Positions 41,029-53,700 of a DNA stretch of 64,000 nt are shown piece after piece (position 1 is the first letter of the stretch; each line of letters starts with the position of its first letter). A program made the position numbers and the translations under genes. Source of the DNA: Trochalopteron elliotii (lineage: Eukaryota; Chordata; Aves; Passeriformes; Leiothrichidae); the NCBI GenBank assembly GCA_024734555.1, contig JANPWX010000028.1:3674516-3738515 (forward strand). The letters are read 5' to 3'. The notes under the pieces are model-generated. The model was not told where the DNA came from, searched no databases, and saw nothing but the letters and a program-made list of their open reading frames with translations.

Positions 41029-41408
41029 CCTCACCACTGTCACAGAACATCACCATCACTGCTCCGACAGGAGCACTGCAACAGCAACCCTGTGCTACAA
41101 GAAGGGAGAGAGGATTGCAAGACATAGGCGGCAGAAGAGCTGAGCATTGTATGTTCTTCCAGGAAAAAGCTCTCTTAAGGAAGTTCCCTGGGGTTTATGG
41201 TCACTGGTTTGGAAACAGCACCATCAGCTCTCCCTGTGCTCACATGCCATACCTCCACAACGCCCAAAGGATCAATGCTCGAAGGCAATGGGAACTAGAA
41301 GAGACTTCCGTTGTTTATCATGGTGTTGTTGAAGTCTTCTGGGGCTGACAGATGCTGCTCCAGAAGGTTAATAAGATGAAGAAAGCTCTTCCAGCTGGAC
41401 CGTAAGAG

Positions 41409-41414
41409 GGATTA
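41409..41414 (+). promoter_or_regulatory. CRX/OTX-type core (GGATTA)
   Basis: GGATTA is the reverse of TAATCC, the core bound by K50 homeodomain factors such as CRX and OTX2. It lies about 320 bp upstream of the IMPG1 ATG. A second copy (GGATTAA, 41746-41752) lies inside coding exon 1. Short motifs like this are frequent, so evidence is positional only. Confidence 0.25.
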
Positions 41415-41599
41415 TGTCTGAGCAGCAGATAAACAGATTATTCCAGAAACAGACACTGCTTTTTTTTAAAACTTCGTCACTCCTGTCTTACCACTCCAGC
41501 TCCCTGGGCTAGTGGTGTGGGCGTTGGAGGGGTTGCCCAGCTCCTGCACTCTGGCACCTCTTGCCCTCTGCCTAGTTGCAATTCAATGCAGTCCAAGGC

Positions 41600-41730
41600 T
41601 GGAGACACCTGAAAAATAAAGACATTTGGGGATTTTAGTTCTCTAAGAAAACAGAATTCTTCTACTTGACCAAAATATTCTTGTTTCCTGCATGACTGGT
41701 CTTGAAAACTGTGAATGATCAATAGACAGC
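41600..41730 (+). promoter_or_regulatory. Candidate IMPG1 proximal promoter and 5' UTR
   Basis: The stretch upstream of the IMPG1 start codon holds an A-rich TATA-like element (GAAAAATAAAG, about 41611-41621). It would place transcription initiation near 41640-41650 and give a 5' UTR of roughly 80-90 nt. There is no CpG island. An additional upstream untranslated exon cannot be excluded from sequence alone, so the exact start site is a guess. Confidence 0.25.
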
Positions 41731-41797
41731 ATGCATTTGAAAACTGGATTAATATTTTTGATCATTTGCCTTGCTCTCCAAGTTCAGGGAAGCAGAG
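41731..41797 (+). CDS. IMPG1: IMPG1 exon 1, signal peptide
   Basis: The ATG at 41731 has A at -3, a good initiation context. The 22 complete codons read MHLKTG followed by a hydrophobic core ([10 protein letters not shown]) and QVQGSR. This is a classical signal peptide with likely cleavage after the glycine of VQG (residue 20). Human IMPG1 also has a first exon ending VQG-x-x before the splice. The donor is GTAAGT at 41798 and the exon ends in phase 1 (a lone G), which the first two bases of exon 2 complete to GAA. With this exon the distance from VQG to the conserved RRIFD segment equals that in the human protein, which supports the choice. The exon is too short to be found by ORF length alone. 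Confidence 0.88.
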
Positions 41798-44700
41798 GTA
41801 AGTTCATATATTAAAGGTTTAGATTAATTTTACATTGCATATGTTGAGAAACAAAATATTTGCAAGATCAAGGGCTCTCATGTTACAGATTTTTTCTTTT
41901 TAGAATGTGGTGTTTTGACAATTCAAGTAGAGACACTACGGTTACTGATATTGCTATAAAACTGAAAAAGGAAATACAGGCATTATTTCTTATGTATGTT
42001 TTGCAGGTTTTACAATATCTGTAAGAGACACCATTTAGCTTCATTTTACCTGAACATGTTCTGTTATGAAAAAATATTATCTGTGAGACAAATATATGGA
42101 AATTGAAAAAAGGCTGAAAGGTCATCTAAGTGTTGAGGTGGTTAAATATGCTCTTTCATCACTGAAATGAAGACAAAGTAGCAAAAGATATCTGCATTTA
42201 CTAGTGAAGACAGTTATTCTGACTATTAAAAACAACATCAAAAACTTCTAGATAAACAAATTCTGGAAGAATACATCATACTTGCAAATATAAAAACATG
42301 GCAATACCAGTAAGGATTAATGTAATAACTATAAAATTATTCGCAAGAAAACAGAAATACAGGGACCTGCTCTATACTTAGTACATCAGCTAACTATTGC
42401 TCTGTTTAAAAACATCTAAAAGTTCACAATATTTATAAAGCTACTTCAACAACAAAAAAGAAAATATGGTGATGTGATTTTTCCCTGGTAAGTCCCATAT
42501 TCAAAAGACTTAGAGCTTTGGGGAATGCATTTAATTTTGGAGGAGGTTTCTCATTAACTTTTCCATCTATGCTTTGATATTTGCATAATTGAATTAAAAG
42601 CTAACATTACAACTGCTATGTGTGCTCAAGTCAATGACCTTCTAATTTTATGTCAGGCCTGTTAATTAAATGTAAAGAATGTAAAATTATACACGATAAG
42701 TCTCCTCAAAGTTATCTAAATATTTGTTAGGGAGACAGTATGAAATATAGTTTGCTGTCAATACTATTTCAAAAGTTTTATTTACACATTTGAGTTTTTT
42801 TAAGAAATCCCTACTTTTCTTAAAGAAATACAGAAATACAGACCGCAGTTCTGGTATCTCAGTTAAATTACGTAAATCTTCTCTAGAGGACAATTAAAGT
42901 ACAAAAAAAATCTTTGGGAAAATATATAGTTAGCACTAGAATTATGTTTTGTGGCTCTTTAATTTTACTTTTGGATTCTATGCAAATAGTTTCATCTAAT
43001 CACTAATGATATTTTGGAAATGTGGCAAAAAATGAGAGAATGACAATATTTCATGTCTGACAAGAAAACAAGTTTTATCAAGATGCACTGTTTTTGCATT
43101 TAAGTTGCATATTCTGTGATGGAAACAGACAGAATGAATTCTGGGCAATTCATGCATGCTTGATGGCATCACTGCAGCCCCTATTTATAATTACAGCTTA
43201 GAAAGCAATAGTGGTAACAGTGATGTCACATAACTTCACCGACTGCAAATTGTGACTGCATGTTACAATACCCTTTCCATAAAAGACCAGCAAAATGATG
43301 GGAGGGACTATCTTGACAGAGAGGAATACTAAATAACTAGAAATATTCCTTGCCAACAGTTCTATAAAGTGCATGTGGTATGTATAAATGTATAATAATA
43401 CCAACCTTTTTTTAAAATCATGACATACATAATATTTTTAAACTATTTGATTTCAAATACATACACCAAGATCTCAAAACCCTTAATGCTTGTATTAAGA
43501 AACTTATTTTCTAGAGCAGAGATGCTTCCAGAGCTGTTATTTTGTGATTTAGCATTAGAGTCAGATACTTACAGAAAATATTTTTTCAAAGTATATAGGC
43601 TCTCCCAGTAGTCTGCATATTTGCATGAATCACTCATTAGTGCTCCTAACACAGGTGTTTTGAGACCTTTACAGTCAGTTAAACTTGCAGTACATGTAAA
43701 CTGTGACAGACTAGAAAAAAAGAGACTAAGATATAAAACAGCCCCATCTTAAACAAATGAACAAAAAAATCTAAATATTTAAAAGGTTAGTTGGTTGATT
43801 TTTTCCTCATGAAAAACTAAAATTCAAATTCTTTATCTTCTCACATTTATACTTAACAAAAAGTGGATTAACAAATATGGAGCTTGCTTAGTAATATTTT
43901 TTGGTCCTTCCTCCCTATCCCTCTTTAAGGACCCACTGAGTCCTTCTCCCCGCCATTTGGAGGCTCTCCAGGAGCACCTCCAATTCCACAGTAAACAAAC
44001 AGGAACCTGTAGAGAGCAAAATAAGAGTTATGATGTTTAACTTTGGCAATAATTTTGCCACTGTCCTGACAAAAATTGTCTTCAGCAATGGAAAGGGAAA
44101 TTGAGAGGGATAAAATCTTCATAACAGCAAAAATTTTTGCACGAAATCTGAATAGCACACTACTGAATAGCCAGACTAAATACTAAAATGCAGAGGAGCT
44201 TTGAGCTCTCAAAACTATGCCTTGATACCGGGTACATCCTAGCACTTGATACTGAGAACACAGGGGGGCAGAGAACGTTCAAGGCTGTTTTGTGACATTT
44301 TTTATTCAGCAAGCAAATATCTCCTATTTACTCAGCCATTCCTTAGGACACAAAGGCTTTGTGTGTGCTCTGTGAAATCATTTTAATTCATTCTGACTCA
44401 CCCCTTCCCACTAGGCTGTTCTAATTCAGCAATAAATGTTTCAGATCTTCATTACTATAATTGCCCTCAAAAATAATAATAAAAAAAGGTTTAAGCAAAT
44501 TTGTGCCAAAGGAAAAATCAAGGAATATAAAGCTTCAAACAAAGAATGAAAACAAGATGTATCTGCTTTTTGCACTAAGATTATCTTCTACTCTCATCCA
44601 TAAAATAAGAATTATCATGTTAAAGCTGGCTTTCCTGGTTGGGCTTATAAACTTATGAAAAGTAAGACATCCTTTTTTCTCTCCTTTCTCAAACAAATGT

Positions 44701-47700
44701 AACACTGCACTATATATGGGATTTAATCTTTTTTTCTTTCTGGCTAAAAGCCAAACTTTTAATACAAATACTAGACCATTGTCACAGAATCCTAAAGATT
44801 AATTCCAGAAATAGTCACACCTGTGCCACAGGGACTAGTGAACTGCATGTGAATGAACAGCAAGATATGTGGGATTTTTGTCAGAAAACACCTGTGGACA
44901 AGATGATCAATATTAATAATCAAAGGTTTTCTCCTTCTACAGGACATTCATTTACAGGCTACAGGAATATAACTGGGAGTCTACCTACTAGAAATCCAGA
45001 TTGTTCGTGTTCATTTCTCAGCTTTTGGAGTGTTTGTGGTTTAAGCAGTGCACTAACTGATGTGGACAACACCCGTCACATAGCAAACATGGTGTTTTCT
45101 TTCCAGAAGACAGTTTTTCTTCCCCAAAGGAAAATTCTGTATGCATTCTACTGAATTTTGATGATTCAAAATATTTTAAATATGTTTTCCTTCTTTTTTT
45201 ACCTCTGTCCAACCTAGTCCCTTTTGGAATTAAAATTAGTCTTCTGATCATTCTCTGTCACCTAATTCTTCCATGTTAATCAGGAATTAGGTGCACTATC
45301 TTGTACATTCCATGAGGTTTGTACTTTGTTAGCCCAACTGCGTTTCAGTTTCTTCCCCTTCAGAATGTGTGATATTGAATAATGCACTCCTTAAAAAGAA
45401 GGAAATACCTATCTGCTTTCATATACATGCCACTGGCATTTAGTCACTGTCAGCTGCTATTTACTAGACAGAGACTTCAGAACAGTAACCTGTCTGGAAA
45501 ACATAAGATTAACAATCATCTGGAAGTACCCTGACACCTGCCACAGCGTAGGTGTGTTTATATACCCTTACATAATTGTAGAATGCCTCATCATTGTATG
45601 CAAGCACACCACCAGTTTCACCCTCATCAAACACCTGCTCTGACAGAGTAACACTATCATCCTCATTTCACAAAAGCAGGAGGTCCTGAGGTGTGACACA
45701 CAAACTGAAGTCCTGGCCTGTAAGAAGCATTGCAGTCATAAAAGAGGACAGCAGCAGAGGTTGCTGGGCTGATTCTCAGAGCATCTACCTGGTTACACAG
45801 ACATCTGCAAATCAGTAGGACCCAGGCACACAGCTACATAATTGTACTTAGGCCCCCATGCTTGTCTTTTCATTGGTGAGGTTCTCTACCGACTTCTAAA
45901 GTTTTGCTTCAGTGCAGAGCTAAAATTACCTTCTTTCTGACCACTCAAATGATTCAATACCTCCCTCAGACTTTACCCAACTTTATACTGACAATCTTGG
46001 TACCCCTGTTACCTAAAATACCAGTTTTAGTGGCTGTGTTGCAGGTATACCTTTCACACATATGACTAAGCACAGATCATAGAAACCCCAGCAGTTTCAG
46101 GCAGGAAACAGCAATGCACTCATCTTTAATTTTGTGGTGATGGCACAAAATGAAGACATCTCTATTATTGTTCTTTTCCCTTTCCTCTTCTCCCTCAAAA
46201 CTAGATTAATAAGGTTGTCATGCTTGTATCAAGAATTGGATTAGGTGTCCTCCAAACCAAACTTGGTCTATGCAGTTTGATACATAACTAAGTTAAGTAA
46301 GGTTAAATGCAAGTCACGCCCTGTCAAAATGAGGTGGAATCAATTAGCCAGACTGTAGATTGTACTGCAGAATGAGTGGCCCCAAACTGTGAGGCACATC
46401 CACAAGTTCCAGATACGCAAGCTGAAGTAAAGAGATGACACTGGGGCTTCTGGCACCTTTTCACACACCAAACATCCTAACTGTTATCGTATGTGAATAC
46501 AGTTTCCTCAATAAACCCATTCTGCAATGCAAATCATTGACTCACACCATCAAAACTGTTGAAATGTTGACACACATGGCAAAGCATCACTGGAACTAGA
46601 ACTTATGCTGTCTCACTGACTTTCTCAGAGAAGGCTGTACCTCTTGAGAATGACTAAGCAGAAAAGTAAGAGCAGAGGTGCTCAACTGGGTGTTTTATCA
46701 CTGCAGATTGGATGCAGCCCTCCAACAACTACTCAAACATTTAAGGCATTTTCTTGCATCCTTTAATATCATATCCATATCAATTAATAGAACTGCCTTT
46801 CAGGTCAAATGCTTCTAAGATGGCCAAAGAAATATAAATACATATGTTTCATACGTGAGCATTAAAACCAGTCACACTTCAATGCTGTTTCTAGTCCAGG
46901 TTCTGGACTTCAAGCAGATTGTCGCAAGATTCACAAATTGGCAATGAAAGCATAGATGGCCTTTGATATATTTTATGAATTCCAGCAGCAAAAGTGAGCA
47001 CAGTTGATGAATAAAAATTTTCACCTTTCTGTCTGAAAGAGAATGTAAAAATTTCTACCTTTAAAGAGACATATTTAATCTACGAAAACATGAGTTTCTT
47101 ACTACGTTTTTTTTCAGGTTGCAAGAAAATGTGTCAGTCATATGCTGAATCAAAGATTTCAGCATGTTCAACATCTGTGGTGTGTACAGACAGCATTTAT
47201 TGTGGATGTGGCTTCATCATTAGTATATGACAACTATATTCACAAAAGCAAGCAAATCTTACCAGTTGCATGTTATGCTTTCTATTCTCATCTATAATAG
47301 ATAGATAATTTTCCACAATTATTTTCCCATGAATTGTATCATAAATATAATTCAAAGAAGTTGCTAAATTATCTGCTTTAGAGAGGGAGACAAAACTGTC
47401 TGTCTTTTATGAAGCCCATGCGTAAATTTCATAAAAAACTGTTCCAAATTCTTTGTTTCTTCCTGAAGTTGGTTATCAATTGTATTTCTCCACTTGGCAT
47501 AGAAAACCACACAGATCTATGTATGAGCAGAGGAGGAGGGGAACAGCTGAGGGATTCTGATATCTATTTTAACTTCCCAGTGCTACCTACTTGCAGAAAC
47601 TAAATTCTTCACGCTTACTGAAATCCAAGAGCACACTGATTGATGACAGCCATGATCTTTGGTACCAAAATGCAAATCCAGGTTAATTTGAAGAGTTCTA

Positions 47701-50700
47701 AAAAAGAACCATTACCTAATGCCATCTCCTGGCTTTGAGCAAAAACAAACCAAAAAAATTTGGAGTTTTTATTAAAATTTGCGCATTTACTAATGTCATT
47801 GTTTATATCACATATTTCAGAACAATTTATCTTATTCTCCTTCAGATTTATTTCCATACATGTTCTGAGGTGTAGGTTTTTCCATTATAACCAAACATTT
47901 AGTATTTTTAACATAAGGATTGCAATAGGAATGTACCACAAAGATCATGGGAGACTTACACATTAACAGTAACCAGATTCCTCACCTTTCATAAACATTT
48001 AAAGAAGCATTATCATGTGTTTCTGACAAGAAGCGGGATTTATGAAAACCGACCATTTTCCTGGATTCTTGAGAAGGAAACCCCTTAGTAAAAATCCAAT
48101 TTTTAAAATGAACATAGTCTTTAAAAAGTTGAAAATTACAGAACTTACCTTTTAAGCAGAAGCCTGGAACTCATCTCCTGTGTTATAGAGAGCTAGAGTG
48201 CAACTTCTGAATACGTGAAGGTGATGTTTTGTCATGCTGAATCCAAGCAAGAGATACAGGGATTAGGCATATTTTGTCTTCTGTATAAAGTCTCCACTGC
48301 ACAAGCAGAGCCTGGAACTTTCCCAACATGTAAAGGTGATGCTGAGTCTTGCATAATATGAGATATCAGTAGGTACAGGAAGGGTTCTGTAGTGCTGAGT
48401 GTGTAGCCATCATCTTTGTGGTTCTTGTACAGGAAGTTCAGGAGTGAATTTTAGCCAACTGTACACAGGATCTTCTAAACTGGAGGCCTGGACCTGTCCC
48501 CCATAAAGACAAAACTACCACAATTAGAGATCCAGGCCTCATCCCACAGGCAATGTTACTGTTTAGTCACATTTAAGAATGGAATTTACAAAGCAAACAT
48601 ACCAAACAGGAATTACCAAGCTCATTATTGTCCATATCCAGTCTGAGAAAATTACTTACTTTTAATATATATGTCTTAGGCCTTTTTTCTTTTTTGGAAA
48701 TGGGGGCATTCTCAGACACAATTCCTCTTCTGCTGAAGCTAAGCATCAACATCAGCAGCTTATCTTTCAGCAAAACTTCTCCACAGTAGCGGATACTGCC
48801 CTCTTACTCAGCAGCTCACTGGCTAAGTGCACCAAACCTGAAGAAGTGAGATCCAAAGTGAGTTCCTCCCTGTGCCTCAGCTACCTCAGTTACAGCCCAG
48901 ATAAACCCACCAGGATGCAACAATCATCATGGCTGAGTTCCTCAGCAATTTCTTTCAAAGTTCTTTCCCTGTGTGCATTTAGAACAGTTCAATAACATAC
49001 TGGACATGAAGATAAGTTCAAGCAAGTCATATAACCTTGGGTTTAAGGGCACTCAGCTCTCAGACAAGACCGGAGAAGATTAAATATTAGCATTAATTTT
49101 CTTGTATGGAACTCCATACCCTGAACTTTTCAAAACTGTGAGCCTTTATGGCTGTGAAAACACACTTGGAAATGCAAAGCAAACATAGTCAAAGTAACAG
49201 TATCTGACAAAGCACTGGCAAAGCAGCCCTGAACATTAGCAGGAGTACAACTTCCACTTTCACATCAGCATGGGAAGATAGAGATTACTGCATACAGGAG
49301 TAGGCAGCATTTGGTGATAAAGCCATGCCATATTTTAATCTGTCCCTGCTCATCTAAGCCCCTTCAAATCCAGTTAGACTCTTGCCTTGCAACAGACCTG
49401 AGGAAACGTGCCATGGAAAAAAATATTTTAAAAGGAATATAAGGAGAGGACATGTCATGGGCACCCTGTCTCTCACTGGCAGGCGCCATTAGGATGTGGG
49501 ATGTGCCATGACAGGAGGAGAGGGCCTCTAGTTGAAGAGACCAGGTATTAGCTCTCTTTGTACTTTCTATGCCCCATCTGGTGTTTACATTGATCAGCCC
49601 ACTATGAAATCTCAAGATCAACTTTTCAGGACTAATCAGCCGTCCTTTTGTTACTGGCTCAATTATCAACAAAATGTTGGCCTCGCTATAAATTAAACTG
49701 CAACATGTTTACATATCTTTGCTGAATTAACCTTCCTGATAAGCTTTCCTCACTGTATTTCAGTATTTCTCTTTACATAAGCCTTGTCTTCTAATTATTA
49801 TTTTATCGTGCAGGCAATATGTCTCATTTATCAATCAAGCATTCCTCTCTATCCTAAGAAGATCCATTGATTTTTCAGACTATTCTGCTTTTTCACACAT
49901 TTCAAACCTTTTGATGATTTTAATGATGAACTGTTCAGACTTCAACAATTTTGTCACCTTGAATTTTGTTGTCAAATCTTTAGCTACCATAATTTTAATT
50001 CTTCTCTTAGTATTCAACAGCATCTAAATTTTCTCAGGTGAAATAAAAATAATTTTTTAATGCCAAATAATACTCTTGATAAATGTTCCTACCCAGAGAT
50101 CATCTACATTGCTGAAAAATGCAATTTTTCAATTCCAACTACCAACTCCAAAATATGAGGCCTTCCAAAACTAGTAGTATGAACAGAGAGAAATTAATTA
50201 AGCTATATAGAGAAGCATCCACCCCATTTACACAAAAAGGTACAAAAAAGACTCTCTTGCTCCTATGTCTATAAAAGCAAATTTAAAAAATCAACCAAAG
50301 CTGGCCAATTATCTGAACACCTTTTTAACCCTTTTCCCCAGAACCCATTTCAATTGTGATGTACTTTTCCTTTTTTGACATGCAAATTATTAAGAATTAT
50401 TTGAAACTTGTTCCTCCCGCCTTGTTATTTTAGTTAGGGTATAAATTTGATAATGCAGGTCCCAAGAGACACAGGGAAGAGGCCTGGTCTAATTTCAAGA
50501 ATTTCAGATTTTTAATATGCTAAATTAATACCATTTATCTGCCTGAAACCAAAACCTGAAGAGCAGTACTATGCACTTGAGAGATTGGTATGGATATCAA
50601 AGCATTTTGATTAGATCCCACATGAATTAGATTGCTGTATCATATTTTGAAAATTGCTTTATGGTGTTTTGAAAAAATTTTGTTATATTTATTTAAGTTC

Positions 50701-53700
50701 AAGACTAGATGTCAGGAGCTCCAGAATTTAATAACAGCTGACAGTGATTCTGTAGATAACCTTGGTAAAACTACATCAATATTTTTCTGCAAGTATGTCA
50801 CCTGGAAAATTTGGACATGGTGTAGATTCTTTCATGTGAGAATAAAGGAGAGTTAGACCTTTGTTAAAGGCATCTTGGAGATTAGCTGAAGTAGAGTAAA
50901 GAATTATCAGACTTCTACAGTTATCTGTCCTTCTGCCCTAGAACTATCAAAGAAAACTAAAAAACTTAAACATACCTTTTAAAAGTAAAACTGAGACAGT
51001 CACCTCTGTGAAACAGGGTTAAATAATAAAAAGTCAAATTGGGCAGGGTAAATTTGTGGTAAACACTGAATATTATAATTGCTTGTATCAGAAAAAAAAA
51101 TTAGAAAAAATTACAGATGTTATTTATTTTAAGAAAAGATAACCAACCTAGTGTTATTTGGATTATTTACATGATCAAATGATGTACCTATAAAATTTGC
51201 ATCACTCCAGTTTATTCAATTACTATGTTGCATAGTGAAAAGAAAAGGGATCAACTAATACCTGTGGATTCAATTTCATAACAGTGTATGTCTTTTTCAA
51301 CACAGGACACTGAAATCAAGGCATCTAAAAAGGTATAGATGGAGGCATATTTTAGTAAAGTATATGGCTGAAACATCTGTGAGGCTTAGGTAAAAATTTC
51401 TCAGTTCAGAATTTCCACAGACACAGGTGAGAACACAGATCTGAAGAATTATGAAGAAATGTTTATGCCAGAAGGCAAGTTTTCTTCCATCCAAAAATCA
51501 GCAAATATTAGGAAATTCGTACTGGACAATTGTGTAAAGAGAAAGGCTGGTGCTTTCTCCAATTCAAATTTTTCTTTGGTAAAAAAATGATTTCAAAGAA
51601 TTATGATAATAAAATTATTCTAGTAAGAGAAATTTACTAACCACAAGATATAAATTAAATTAAACTTATTGATATACTTTAGAAACAGATACCCCCCCAG
51701 ACCCCCAAAAAGAGCATTGAAGGGAAAGAATGAAAAGAAAAATAACTACAAAAAAATTACACCCACCCTAAATAGGATAGCAGAACAGTGCAAAGTGAAA
51801 GCAGAAAATATCTAGTAACATCTCAAAATGAAAAGCCCAAATAGAAATCCTAATAGAGAGACTTTGAAACCATTACAACAATCATTTGAGAGGACTCTCC
51901 TTTGCCAGTTTTATGAATAGTATAATTCTTAATTCAAGTTAAAGACTTAGTGGTAAATCCTGGTGAAGAAGCAAATCCTTCAGGAAAGGCCTCTGCTCCA
52001 TACAAAAGCTATCAAAGAGCTTAGTGACAAAATCCTCTGCCCCAGTTGGTTGGGCTGCCTGGGCAGCTGGTCTATTGCAGTTAATGCACCTTGTGAAAGG
52101 TAACGGGCTTACAGCTGGCTACATTCCATGTGGATTTCTGATTCTCTCTTCTAGAGGATTTCAGGAATCTGCTCTGAGATTTCAGTGGCATTGGATCTTC
52201 TTCTCTTATCCCATATAACATTCAAATAAACTCTGTGTCTCAGCTGACTCAGTGTTTGGCCACTTCTGGAGTCTGTTGAACTCAATGACACATTTTCACA
52301 GGGGAAATTCCTTTTATGCAGTTTATGGTTCACAACCTGACATCAATGTGGAAAAATTATTTTCATTTCATTTCATGTCAAACATTATATGACTGCATCA
52401 TCATTTTAAATTACCTTGCAACAATTAGGCAGTTATAGGTCTGCAGGTCATTGTCTCTGGCATGCATTAAAAATTAATAACAATCAGCTGTTGCCTTTGT
52501 TCCATAGCTTCCTTTCTTTCAGACAGTATTCATCACAATCAAGCAGTCAACGTTTTTCCATATCAGAGTAGCACCTAGCTCAAAATATAGATGTTGCTAC
52601 TATGATTTCTACACAGTAAACAATGGATGTTCATTTGGAAATTAATAACAACTGAGACATATATATATAGGTAGACATACATATATATGTCTACTGACAC
52701 ACAAAGTAGAACTTTCCCCATTCTTCATTTCACATACCATTCTTTTATAAAAGTATGTTTTTCAGTTATTTTTCTCTTATCATTTATCTGCCCACTTCTC
52801 TTTAAACATTTAATTAACACAATTCCAAAGTGTCAAGATAATGTGTTTTTAACCTTCCTTATTTTCTCTTGATTTTCCTAAGAACAGGATAATTAATGTT
52901 TGTTATATGCAGCATGACATTTCTTCTTTCTCCAGCAAACTGATAATTTTTACTCTTATTTTTCTTGATAGTGCTACTCCTATTTAACCTTATTATTCTC
53001 CCTTATTCTTCCACTAGAAATTTTAAAACCATTTTTCCAAGTAATTTTGTCACTTGATTCATCAGGATTCAGGAACACAAATACCCTGCTTAAAGTTTTC
53101 TAGTTCTTTCAAATTGTCTTCTATTCTGCTTATAATTTTCCTTTATTTTTCATCTGTAATTGTGGGGCTTCAATGCTGTTTTCCAGCTAGCTTTTGCACC
53201 AAAGTCTCATTTAAGGGTACAGCTTGGTACCTTTCCGATCCTGTGGGTCTGAGCCTCAGGCAGGAGCGTGGCAATGGCAAGGAAGAAAGGAGAACTTCAC
53301 GTGGGTTTTATTTTACCCAGAGGGTAAAACTCACGTAGAAGTGAGTTTTTCCCCTCTGGGTCTCACTTTAAGTACAGGGGGTGTGGACAGGGGGCAATCG
53401 ACAACCAATCTCAGAAAGGGGGCGTGACCCAAGGCAAAAGGACAATTAGCAATACAATAAAAAAGGGTGGAAGAAACGAGACCCTGCCGAATCACAGGGC
53501 ATTCCCACTAGAATTTTCCAGGCTTCAGGGTGGGGTTGCAGAGTGATGGACAGGACTTATAATTCGGGAAAGACCAAAAAGAGTTTAACATGGGGTACAC
53601 AGGACAAACCATTTTAAAGCAAGGAACAAAAGCATACAGAACTTGGCAAAACTCAAAATGCACCACAACATGTAATTACTGTAATCAAATTACAACAAAA

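Noticed and set aside
40898..41348. Open frames just upstream of IMPG1
   Set aside because: Low-complexity Pro/His/Ser/Thr-rich translation with no known match; more likely promoter-proximal noncoding sequence.
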